From: Legionella shakespearei DSM 23087
GTDB lineage: Bacteria; Pseudomonadota; Gammaproteobacteria; Legionellales; Legionellaceae
Length of the DNA stretch: 32,730 bases
Reading direction: 5' to 3'
Assembly (NCBI RefSeq): GCF_000373765.1
Contig: NZ_KB892384.1
Location: 1-32,730, forward strand
Part shown: one piece after another, positions 10,647 through 17,617 of the stretch
Layout: each line of letters begins with the position of its first letter
How positions within the stretch are numbered: position 1 is the stretch's first letter
Made by a program: the position numbers and the translations under genes
Notes under the pieces: generated by a model
Seen by the model: only the letters and a program-made list of their open reading frames with translations
The model's database searches: none
What the model was told of the DNA's origin: nothing

Positions 10647-10791
10647 CGTCGTCCTGAGCGCGTCTTTTGACGCGAAGGATTCCCTGAAAGCTGGCAGGAT
10701 TTGTAGCCCGGTCTGCTTGCAGCCGGGATCGAAGTGGCACCATGCCGCTTTGGGGAGATCCTTCGCGCCAAAAGACGCGCTCAGGACGACG
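10647..10791. repeat. Composite type C element with nested type B half (145 bp)
   Basis: The C arms are 10647-10684 and 10754-10791. The enlarged 69-nt spacer holds a GTAG-headed type B half at 10703-10730 followed by GATCGAAGTGGCACCATGCC. A copy of the same length and plan is at 27939-28083. The arms here differ slightly (TTTTGACGCG against CGCGCCAAAA), which is an uncompensated change. Confidence 0.88.
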
Positions 10792-10826
10792 TGAATCCGG
10801 GAAAAGCATAACCCGATACTCCGCCG

Positions 10827-10847
10827 TCCCGCGGCTTGTCCGCGGGA
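10827..10847. repeat. GC-rich perfect hairpin
   Basis: TCCCGCGG (10827-10834) pairs perfectly with CCGCGGGA (10840-10847) around a 5-nt loop. No T-run follows. It may be a remnant of a further palindromic repeat type; no second copy was seen in the window. Confidence 0.5.
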
Positions 10848-10870
10848 TCCAGAGATCTCACTCCGAGATC

Positions 10871-10912
10871 AGGACAACGTAGATCGGGAAATGGCAAAGA
10901 TGTGTAGAAGAG
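10871..10912. repeat. 42-bp block shared with 31382-31423
   Basis: Beginning AGGAC and containing ATGGCAAAGATGTGTAGAAG, this block differs at only a few positions from the one right of the type C element at 31290-31390. At this site the adjacent type C arm is degenerate, so the block marks the outer flank of an older C element. Confidence 0.7.
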
Positions 10913-10948
10913 CTAGTTTTGCAACCGGGCTATGCTCCTGCCAATGAC

Positions 10949-11287
10949 TCATCTTGTCACAACAACCTGAATATTCCCCGCATTTTTAATCGCATGTGGC
11001 TTGCTCACTGCTACAGTAATCCTGGCAACACCAAACTCACGCTTGACCAGTTCTGCCACATGTTGAGCTACCGATTCAATTAAATGAAACGATTGGGATT
11101 CTACTGATTCTGTTATGGTATGGCAGAGCGCATCGTAATCAATAGTATTTTCCAACTTGTCATCACAGTCTGCAAAATTGGAAGGGATGGAAATATCGAT
11201 CACCAGTTGCTGATTGATTTTCTGTTCCCAGGCATGTACGCCAATTTTTGTTGCTACACTGAGTGCAGTAATATTCAAAACATCCAT
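10949..11287 (-). CDS. folB: Dihydroneopterin aldolase
   Basis: Converts 7,8-dihydroneopterin to 6-hydroxymethyl-dihydropterin and glycolaldehyde in folate synthesis. The 112-residue length is typical of this small octameric T-fold enzyme. Recognisable are IGVHAWEQ with the conserved Glu21, the TIDYDAL stretch at 48-54, LIESVAQHVAEL at 69-80, and AVSKPHAI with catalytic Lys96. The ATG is supported by close agreement with family N-termini (MDVLNITALSVATKIGV). The transporter gene upstream on the same strand ends 26 bp away, so the two are probably cotranscribed, though no functional link is evident. Confidence 0.95.
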   Translation of the reverse strand: MDVLNITALSVATKIGVHAWEQKINQQLVIDISIPSNFADCDDKLENTIDYDALCHTITESVESQSFHLIESVAQHVAELVKREFGVARITVAVSKPHAIKNAGNIQVVVTR

Positions 11288-11313
11288 TTATTTCTCTTTA
11301 CATTAAGTTAATC

Positions 11314-12543
11314 TTAAGCGACAGCTTCTTTTCCATCAAACTCTGAATCGTCTGATTTACTAATCCATTTATTAAATTGTCTGGAAAAGTGGAGCGCACC
11401 AGCTCCTGCAACAATCAAACCCAGAGGCAAGGCATCCAGATTGGTCATTAACAGGTAACCAACAACGATAGAAAATGCTGCTGAGCCAAACATTCTTATT
11501 GTACTGATAAATGCCGAGGCAAGTCCCGCATTTTCTTTAAAGTCAGAAAGGACAAGGGACATGGTTGGTGGCGCACTAATACTGATTCCCCAATTGCAGA
11601 TGAGAGAAAAGGATAGGCTGACCAGGCTAAAACCATATAATTTGGAGGTAATCAGCATCGCCAGTCCCCCGCCGATAATAAACCAGTTGCCCAGGTAAAT
11701 GGTATTGATCATGCTAAAACGCTCACGAAGCCAAATACCCAGATAATTACCAACGATAATGTTTAAACCGTTTATCATGAAAATAATACCATAGCTTAAA
11801 GCAGAAAAACCTAATATATCGATGATCAAATAGGACGAATTAATGACGGTAATCATCACGGCTGCAAAGCTGAACATCATGATCATGGAGCTGTGCCATA
11901 AGCCTGAAATACCCAAAAGCTCTCTGTATGCACCAAGCACCTTTTTCATTTTAAAAGGGGTATTGGGGGCATGCCAGAAGGGTGATTCAAATAAGCCCTT
12001 TTTGCATTGCAGTATTAAAATCAAGGCAATAATAGCCATTAAGATAAAATTGGCTTGCCATCCCAGGTAAGTAAATACGACTGATCCCAATACAGGCGCG
12101 AGAATGGGGGACGCCGAAACAATCATTGATACATAAGAAAGAACTTTTGCACGCTGTAGTGGATCTTCAAAATCACGCGAAGTGGAATAGGAAACAATTT
12201 GAGCGCAGGAGAGAGCAACCCCTTGAATTGCCCTGCCTAGAATAAGGATGCTGATATGAGGCGCAAAAGCGCAGAGCAAACTCCCTGCAAGAGCCAGCAA
12301 CAGACTAATAGGCAACAAACGACGCCGGCCAAAATGATCAATTAAAGGCCCCCAAAACAATTGAGTAAATCCAAAGGTAATCAAATAAATGCTTAAAGTG
12401 AATTGGCTCAAGCTATGAGTGGTCGCAAAATAGTTAGTAATGTAGGGAAGTGAGGGCTGGTACAAATCGAAAGTTACCAGAGAAAAAGCAGATAATAATC
12501 CGATTAAAATAATAGATGTTCTTGCCTGATTCATAATGCGCAT
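11314..12543 (-). CDS. MFS drug/metabolite exporter, Bcr/CflA type
   Basis: A 12-helix major facilitator, 409 residues, most like the DHA1 Bcr/CflA drug-efflux group. Evidence is the first helix with LVTFDLYQPSLPYI, the motif A loop GPLIDHFGRRR at 65-75, and the DHA1-like stretch ASPILAPVLGSVV after helix 4. Such proteins export drugs, sulfonamides or amino-acid-like metabolites by proton antiport. The substrate here is not inferable. Two in-frame starts, ATG at 12543 and 12534, are three codons apart and the sequence does not decide between them. It lies 26 bp upstream of folB. The C-terminal 20 residues are hydrophilic and acidic. Confidence 0.88.
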   Translation of the reverse strand: MRIMNQARTSIILIGLLSAFSLVTFDLYQPSLPYITNYFATTHSLSQFTLSIYLITFGFTQLFWGPLIDHFGRRRLLPISLLLALAGSLLCAFAPHISILILGRAIQGVALSCAQIVSYSTSRDFEDPLQRAKVLSYVSMIVSASPILAPVLGSVVFTYLGWQANFILMAIIALILILQCKKGLFESPFWHAPNTPFKMKKVLGAYRELLGISGLWHSSMIMMFSFAAVMITVINSSYLIIDILGFSALSYGIIFMINGLNIIVGNYLGIWLRERFSMINTIYLGNWFIIGGGLAMLITSKLYGFSLVSLSFSLICNWGISISAPPTMSLVLSDFKENAGLASAFISTIRMFGSAAFSIVVGYLLMTNLDALPLGLIVAGAGALHFSRQFNKWISKSDDSEFDGKEAVA

Positions 12544-12653
12544 ATTGTTTAAAAAAAGAGAGAGACTATAGCAAAATTAATTTACTTTTTGAATTGTTAT
12601 TTCCATTTATCGACGTGCACTCGGGGCAACATTGATCTAAAATAGCACAATGC

Positions 12654-12729
12654 GTAGCCTGTATTAGCGGAGCGTAATACAGGATCGAAGTGGCACTTTC
12701 CTGTATTACGCTCCGCTAATACGGGCTAC
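12654..12729. repeat. Type A GTAG inverted pair
   Basis: Arms of 30 bp (12654-12683 and 12700-12729) pair with a single mismatch around a 16-nt spacer that carries ATCGAAGTGGCA. This copy uses the AGCGGAGC loop variant in both arms. It stands between two divergent genes (exporter and hemE), so it cannot serve as a shared 3' terminator. Confidence 0.9.
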
Positions 12730-12811
12730 GGACTGTGCCATAATCGTAGCTGGATGACGTAGTTCCTGATGGCGTGGTACTATACGCCCAAATCAATGTT
12801 ATTGAGATCTT

Positions 12812-13873
12812 ATGATGTATGATATTAATCAATCCCTGTTTCTTCGTGCCTTAAGACGTCAGCCTGTTGACCGGACTCCGGTGTGGATCATGCGCCAGGC
12901 AGGACGATATTTACCTGAATACAGAAAAACCAGGGAACAGGCCGGGGATTTTCTAAGTTTGTGCAAAAATCCGGAGCTTGCCTGCGAAGTAACCTTACAG
13001 CCTTTGCGCCGTTTTGCTTTGGATGCTGCCATTTTATTTTCCGACATTTTAACCATTCCCGATGCAATGGAACTTGGACTCTATTTTGCCGAAGGCGAGG
13101 GGCCTTGTTTTAGAAAGCCGCTGCACGACCTGCGCGCCATTGAAGAATTACCAATCCCTGATATGGATTCTCTGGCTTATGTGATGGATGCGGCACGCCT
13201 TATCCGCCAGGAAATGCCCAGAGAACTTCCCTTGATTGGTTTTGCAGGAAGTCCCTGGACCTTAGCCTGTTATATGGTTGAAGGAGGCAGTAGCAAGGAT
13301 TTTAAGCGTCTGTTAAATCTGGTCTATACTGAAGAAAAGATGGCTCATTTATTGTTGAATAAATTAGCTATTTCTGTCAGCCAGTATCTGATTGAACAGA
13401 TTAAAGCTGGCGTTAATGCAGTGATGGTTTTTGATACCTGGGGCGGGATTTTAACGCCACGTAATTATCAGGCTTTTTCTCTGCACTACATGCAACAGAT
13501 TGTGGCTACTTTAAAAGCAGAATACCCTGATGTTCCGGTTATTCTGTTTACTAAAAACGGCGGCCAATGGTTAGAACTCATGGCGGCTACTGGTTGTGAT
13601 GCTTTAGGAGTGGATTGGACTTGTGATTTACACACGGCCCGTGCGCGAGTCGGAAGCAAGGTTGCCTTACAGGGAAATCTTGATCCCAGCGTGCTTTTGA
13701 GCTCGGAGCAATGTATACGTAAGCAAGTGGGGGATGTTTTAGCATCTTTTGGACAAGGATCAGGTCATATATTTAATCTGGGACATGGGATTACTCCTGA
13801 CGTACCGCCGGAACATGTCGCTGTCTTGATTGATGCAGTTCGTGAGTTGAGTCCGCAATATCATTTGAGGTAA
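12812..13873 (+). CDS. hemE: Uroporphyrinogen decarboxylase
   Basis: Removes the four acetate carboxyls of uroporphyrinogen III to give coproporphyrinogen III in haem synthesis. The 353-residue length is typical. The signature [14 protein letters not shown] at 26-38 supplies the substrate-binding Arg28 and Arg32, and FSDIL at 76-80 supplies the essential Asp78. Further conserved stretches are [22 protein letters not shown] and [14 protein letters not shown] near the C-terminus. The start codon could be either of two adjacent ATGs. The hydrolase gene begins 2 nt after its stop, so the pair is an operon. The 268-bp upstream gap holds a type A repeat. Confidence 0.99.
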   Translation: MMYDINQSLFLRALRRQPVDRTPVWIMRQAGRYLPEYRKTREQAGDFLSLCKNPELACEVTLQPLRRFALDAAILFSDILTIPDAMELGLYFAEGEGPCFRKPLHDLRAIEELPIPDMDSLAYVMDAARLIRQEMPRELPLIGFAGSPWTLACYMVEGGSSKDFKRLLNLVYTEEKMAHLLLNKLAISVSQYLIEQIKAGVNAVMVFDTWGGILTPRNYQAFSLHYMQQIVATLKAEYPDVPVILFTKNGGQWLELMAATGCDALGVDWTCDLHTARARVGSKVALQGNLDPSVLLSSEQCIRKQVGDVLASFGQGSGHIFNLGHGITPDVPPEHVAVLIDAVRELSPQYHLR

Positions 13874-13875
13874 TC

Positions 13876-14853
13876 ATGATTATTGACAGTCAGTTCAAAC
13901 CTGCCTGGTGGTTGACTAATGCGCATGCGCAAACTATCTATGCATCAATACGACATCCTTTGGTGGCGCCCATTGATAAAGTAGAAAAACTCGATTTGCC
14001 CGATGGGGATTTTCTGGATTTACTATGGAGCAGGGCAGATTTGCCTGAAACCGCTCCCCTGGTTGTTATTTTGCATGGCTTGGGCGGTTGTGTGAATTCA
14101 AGTTATGTCGCCCGCTTTATGCAGGCCTTTAATCAACAGGGCTGGCGTGCGGTACTCATGCATTTTCGCGGAGCCGGTGAAGAGTTAAACCGATTACCAC
14201 GTGCCTATCATTCTGGTGACACTGCTGATTTGAATTTTCTCATCCAGACGCTGCAGCAAAGAGAACCTGAAACCAGGAAAGCGATAGTAGGTGTTTCATT
14301 AGGTGGTAATGTTTTATTAAAGTGGCTGGGGGAGCAGCAAGAATCCGCGTCTGTAGACGCCGCAGTGGCTGTTTCAGTACCCTTTGTCTTAAGTAAAGTG
14401 GCGAATCGGATCGGCGAAGGTTTTTCACGCTTTTATCAGACTCATTTGTTAAACCAGTTCAAAACGGTTTTCGCCCGCAAGGCCAGTCATTTTAAAAATC
14501 CTCCCGAACCTTTGAAAAAAGCAGCCCAATGCAATTGTTTCTGGACTTTTGATAACGAGGTGACAGCACCTTTATATGGTTTTAACAATGTCCATGCTTA
14601 TTATCGGGAATCCAGCTCGAGAAAATATTTGCGAACCATAGCAAAACCAACCCTGATTATTCATTCCGAAGATGATCCCTTTATGACGGTTGATGTGGTA
14701 CCTGAAGAAAATGAATTGTCTGATTCAGTCACTTTGGAATTAAGCAAGAAGGGCGGTCATGTCGGGTTTATTACAGGCAGTAAAATCTGGGAGCCAGTGT
14801 ATTGGTTAGATCAGCGTATCCCGGAGTATATTGCAGAACAGTTTAAGGTTTAG
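13876..14853 (+). CDS. YheT-family alpha/beta hydrolase
   Basis: Predicted cytoplasmic serine hydrolase of 325 residues, similar in layout to E. coli YheT. The N-terminus has the family mark FKPAWWLTNAHAQTIYAS. The oxyanion-hole motif LHGLGG is at 66-71 and the nucleophile elbow GVSLGGN gives Ser141. Asp266/267 in HSEDDPFM and His295 in GGHVGF complete a catalytic triad. The physiological substrate is unknown; some relatives act on short-chain esters. It begins 2 nt after hemE, whose terminal GAGG serves as its ribosome-binding site, so translation is probably coupled. A type B repeat starts 6 bp past the stop codon. Confidence 0.93.
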   Translation: MIIDSQFKPAWWLTNAHAQTIYASIRHPLVAPIDKVEKLDLPDGDFLDLLWSRADLPETAPLVVILHGLGGCVNSSYVARFMQAFNQQGWRAVLMHFRGAGEELNRLPRAYHSGDTADLNFLIQTLQQREPETRKAIVGVSLGGNVLLKWLGEQQESASVDAAVAVSVPFVLSKVANRIGEGFSRFYQTHLLNQFKTVFARKASHFKNPPEPLKKAAQCNCFWTFDNEVTAPLYGFNNVHAYYRESSSRKYLRTIAKPTLIIHSEDDPFMTVDVVPEENELSDSVTLELSKKGGHVGFITGSKIWEPVYWLDQRIPEYIAEQFKV

Positions 14854-14859
14854 GGGGTT

Positions 14860-14887
14860 GTAGCCCGGTCTGCTTGCAGCCGGGATC
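14860..14887 (+). repeat. Type B GTAG half-element
   Basis: GTAGCCCGGTCTGCTTGCAG followed by CCGGGATC, a solitary REP-like arm 6 bp beyond the hydrolase stop. A type C element follows at 14912. The hairpin would form the immediate 3' end of the hemE operon message. Confidence 0.8.
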
Positions 14888-14911
14888 ACTCCATTGTCAT
14901 TACCCTATCCA

Positions 14912-15012
14912 CGTCGTCCTGAGCGTGTCTTTTTGCGCGAAGGATCTCCTGAAAGCAGCATGGTGCCAGTATTTGGAGATCCTTCGCGCAAAAAGACACG
15001 CTCAGGACGACG
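14912..15012. repeat. Complete type C inverted element (101 bp)
   Basis: The 38-bp arms at 14912-14949 and 14975-15012 flank a 25-nt spacer containing GGTGCCAGTATTT. Both arms carry a T/A change (GCGTGTCT and AGACACGC) relative to the GCGCGTCT form elsewhere, so the pairing is preserved. It lies between converging genes and could act on both transcripts. Confidence 0.92.
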
Positions 15013-15049
15013 TGGATTGGAGATGGGGCTACAAAAGACCATTTTCTTT

Positions 15050-16384
15050 TTAAGATCCCCTGAACTGCCGGCTTAACTGAATGGCCATTTCAAGTGATTG
15101 TTCGTAGTTTAATCTGGGGTCAACCAGGCTGTGATAAGCTGTTTTCAAATCATCAGCAGCTAGTCCGCGCGCACCACCTATACATTCAGTGACATTATCA
15201 CCGGTCAATTCAAAATGAACTCCGCCAAGGTAACTGTCCATACTTTTATGAATTTCAAACGCTTGTTTCAATTCAGAAAGAATGTTGTCGAAATGACGTG
15301 TCTTAGTTCCATCAGCCGTGGTTTCTGTATTACCGTGCATGGGATCACAAGACCAGGTAACAGGAACCCTGGTTTTTTTCACTGCCTCAATAAGCGGAGG
15401 CAATAATTTATCAATTTGTTTTGCACCCAGACGTGTAAAGAGCAGAATTCGTCCCTCTTCATGATTGGGATTAGCAATGGACAATACTTCTTCCAGCCAC
15501 TCTGGAGTGGCGCCTGGTCCGACTTTGATGCCAACAGGGTTTTGAACCCCTCGCAAAAACTCAAGATGAGCGCTGTCAATTTGCGCTGTTCTCATACCAA
15601 TCCAGGGTAAGTGAGTTGACAGATTATACCATAGCCCATCTTTCAATTGGCGTGTTAATGCCTGTTCATAATGCAAATGCAATGCTTCATGAGAGGTATA
15701 GAAATCGACCTTGCTTAAATTACTTGAGCGAATTCCATCAATAGCCGTCAGGAAATCCAGCGCGTCTTCAATAGACTTTACTATATTCTGGTATTCACTT
15801 TTCTGATTAGAATGTTCTACAAAGCGTAAATCCCAGCGCTGAGGGTCATGCAAGTCCGCAAAACCCCCATCAAGCAAGGCGCGGATAAAATTAAGCGACA
15901 TGGCAGAACAGCTATAAGCCTGTAACAAGAGTTTGGAGTTAGGCTCTCTTGCTGCAGCAGTGAATTCTGGAGAGTTTACTATGTCGCCACGATAGCTGGG
16001 TAAGGTCACCCCATCTATGGTTTCAAAGTCTGACGATCTTGGTTTGGCATATTGGCCTGCAATACGTCCAATACGTACGATTGGTTTACGTAAACCATAA
16101 AGTAAAATCAAACTCATCTGTAAAATAATTTTTAATTTATTACTGATGATATCCGAACGACAATCATTGAAGGATTCAGCACAATCGCCACCTTGAAGGA
16201 TAAAGGCTTCACCACGTCCCGCGCGCGCTATTTCCTTTTTCAAGTTCTTGACTTCACCGCTGGTGACCAGTGGGGGCAACATGCTTAATTGTTCTACTAT
16301 TTTATTTAACTGTTCCTGATCTGCGTACGTTGCCGCCTGCAAATAAGAATACTTTTGCCATGAAACTGGCGACCATTCTTGCAT
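15050..16384 (-). CDS. Class II 3-deoxy-D-arabino-heptulosonate 7-phosphate synthase
   Basis: Condenses phosphoenolpyruvate with erythrose 4-phosphate, the first step of the shikimate pathway. At 444 residues it belongs to the plant-like class II (AroA_II) rather than the E. coli AroFGH class. The metal-ligand Cys68 is in LQGGDCAESF. Other class II signatures are KPRSSDFETI, TSHEALHLHYEQALTR, GIKVGPG, SCDPMHGNT (metal His), GVHFELTG (metal Glu) and the DPRLNYEQSLE ending (metal Asp). It is monocistronic, convergent with the hemE operon. The symbol varies between species, so none is given. The extra N-terminal regulatory elements of the mycobacterial enzyme cannot be judged. Confidence 0.96.
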   Translation of the reverse strand: MQEWSPVSWQKYSYLQAATYADQEQLNKIVEQLSMLPPLVTSGEVKNLKKEIARAGRGEAFILQGGDCAESFNDCRSDIISNKLKIILQMSLILLYGLRKPIVRIGRIAGQYAKPRSSDFETIDGVTLPSYRGDIVNSPEFTAAAREPNSKLLLQAYSCSAMSLNFIRALLDGGFADLHDPQRWDLRFVEHSNQKSEYQNIVKSIEDALDFLTAIDGIRSSNLSKVDFYTSHEALHLHYEQALTRQLKDGLWYNLSTHLPWIGMRTAQIDSAHLEFLRGVQNPVGIKVGPGATPEWLEEVLSIANPNHEEGRILLFTRLGAKQIDKLLPPLIEAVKKTRVPVTWSCDPMHGNTETTADGTKTRHFDNILSELKQAFEIHKSMDSYLGGVHFELTGDNVTECIGGARGLAADDLKTAYHSLVDPRLNYEQSLEMAIQLSRQFRGS

Positions 16385-16475
16385 AATAAATCCAGCTGAT
16401 TTTTTTGATACCTAAGTATGGAATAAATGAACAGTGACTGCAAGCCAAAGAGAGAACAACACCGGTATTAGATGT

Positions 16476-16631
16476 TTATATACCAGTAGTTGGGGCAGGT
16501 GGCTGTTCCGTATCTTCCGCAACATCACTCAACTCTTCATTGCCTGGGGCTGAATTTGGTACACCATCTGTAGCATAATCTCCCACATCTTCATTCGAAG
16601 GGGTATCTGGCATGCTGTCTAATTCTGCCAT
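16476..16631 (-). CDS. Small acidic hypothetical protein, 51 residues
   Basis: An ATG at 16631 opens a frame of 51 codons, closed by TAA at 16476, between the DAHP synthase and grpE. The product starts MAELDSMPDT and ends QPPAPTTGI. It has about a dozen Asp/Glu residues and, as read, no Lys, Arg, Cys or aromatic residue except one Tyr, so it would be very acidic and probably disordered. A GGAAC lies about 8 nt before the ATG. The upstream minus strand has TATACT-like sequences near 16665. I do not recognise the family. It could be a genuine small gene or a chance frame; in favour are the biased composition and the absence of internal repeats. Confidence 0.5.
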   Translation of the reverse strand: MAELDSMPDTPSNEDVGDYATDGVPNSAPGNEELSDVAEDTEQPPAPTTGI

Positions 16632-16940
16632 GATAAGTTCCAATTTAAAGATACTTATACAAAGTATAGTATACCATTTGCCTAATTGCTTTTAACATCC
16701 TGTATTACACAGTACATCAGGCCATCTGGAGCACAGGAGCAATGAATAGATGAAATTTTTCATTAGCATTTGGAAATGAAGTCTAACAAAGACTATATTT
16801 AACATCTGGCGTTTTAAAATGATTAATTGCAGATTGATGTGTCTAATTTTTGAAGAGTGGAAGATAAATTTAAGGGTAACACCTTGAATTTCAATAGTAT
16901 GTCCCCATCTGCAGCTATTACGTGAGTAAGGAGCAATTGA
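16632..16940. other. 309-bp regulatory gap upstream of grpE
   Basis: An A/T-rich divergent intergenic region with no palindromic repeat. It contains the grpE sigma-32 promoter near its right end and, on the other strand, the putative promoter of the small acidic ORF. No further gene was seen. Confidence 0.6.
16883..16910 (+). promoter_or_regulatory. Heat-shock (sigma-32) promoter of grpE
   Basis: CTTGAA at 16883-16888, a 14-nt spacer and CCCCATCT at 16903-16910 match the RpoH consensus (CTTGAA, 13-17 nt, CCCCATNT) exactly. It ends 30 bp before the grpE ATG. RpoH control of the operon is inferred from the match. Confidence 0.88.
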
Positions 16941-17543
16941 ATGAGTAAACACGATAAAAAAGACTGGAATAAATTTAAAGAAGAAAATCAAATGCCTGAC
17001 GAAGAGATGATGGATGAAGCAGAGGAAGTAACACCTCATGAAGAGGCTGCTTTAGGCCATCCAAGTTATACCGCTCTGGAAGAGCAGCTTACTCTGGCCG
17101 AACAAAAGGCACATGAAAACTGGGAAAAATCAGTTCGTGCCTTGGCAGAACTCGATAACGTACGTCGTCGCATGGAACGTGAAGTTGCTAATGCCCATAA
17201 ATACGGGATGGAAAAACTGGTTTCAGCTTTATTACCTGTAGTCGATAGTTTGGAGCAAGCCCTGCAACTGGCCGATAAAGATAAAAGTACTGATCCTGCT
17301 ATGTATGAAGGTTTGGAATTAACGATGAAGCTTTTCATCGATGTGTTGCAGAAATTTGATGTAAACCAGATAGATCCCGTTGGCGCAACCTTTGATCCGC
17401 AAGAACACGAAGCCATGTCCATTCAGGATGCTCCTGGAGCGGCACCCAATTCAGTGGTGGCAGTGTTCCAGAAAGGATACAAACTGAATGACCGGGTGAT
17501 CAGACCGGCTCGAGTTATTGTGTCTAAAAAATCTGGCGATTAG
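16941..17543 (+). CDS. grpE: Nucleotide exchange factor GrpE
   Basis: Cytoplasmic co-chaperone that releases ADP from DnaK. 200 residues, typical length. The first 50 residues are charged and acidic. A long coiled coil follows (about 45-110; ALEEQLTLAEQKAHENWEKS, then LDNVRRRMEREVANAHKYGMEK). The C-terminal beta domain holds the GrpE signature around FDPQEHEAMS and ends with YKLNDRVIRPARVIVSK. AAGGAG precedes the ATG by about 7 nt. It begins the grpE-dnaK-dnaJ cluster, 74 bp ahead of dnaK, and is driven by a consensus sigma-32 promoter. Confidence 0.99.
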   Translation: MSKHDKKDWNKFKEENQMPDEEMMDEAEEVTPHEEAALGHPSYTALEEQLTLAEQKAHENWEKSVRALAELDNVRRRMEREVANAHKYGMEKLVSALLPVVDSLEQALQLADKDKSTDPAMYEGLELTMKLFIDVLQKFDVNQIDPVGATFDPQEHEAMSIQDAPGAAPNSVVAVFQKGYKLNDRVIRPARVIVSKKSGD

Positions 17544-17545
17544 AA

Positions 17546-17573
17546 CTTGAAATTGGCGTAAAACGCCCCATAT
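17546..17573 (+). promoter_or_regulatory. Second sigma-32 promoter, upstream of dnaK
   Basis: CTTGAA at 17546-17551, a 14-nt spacer and CCCCATAT at 17566-17573 again match the RpoH consensus, 44 bp before dnaK and 2 bp past the grpE stop. The spacer and -10 edge contain a small palindrome, GGCGT-AAA-ACGCC (17555-17567). So dnaK has its own heat-shock promoter besides read-through from grpE. Confidence 0.85.
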
Positions 17574-17617
17574 GTGAATTATTGCAATAGAAACTACTAA
17601 TTTGGAGCAAAAAGAGA

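Larger units (their letters stand above)
10593..10948. other. 356-bp repeat-filled gap
   Basis: It contains the composite type C element (10647-10791), a GC-rich 8-bp hairpin (10827-10847), a 42-bp block shared with 31382-31423, and a decayed type B arm around 10921-10935. No gene was seen. It lies between the ends of two convergent transcription units. Confidence 0.75.

Noticed and set aside
16692..17039. 115-residue minus-strand frame across the grpE promoter
   Set aside because: It overlaps the grpE start and promoter antisense, with no family resemblance and a composition typical of a shadow frame.
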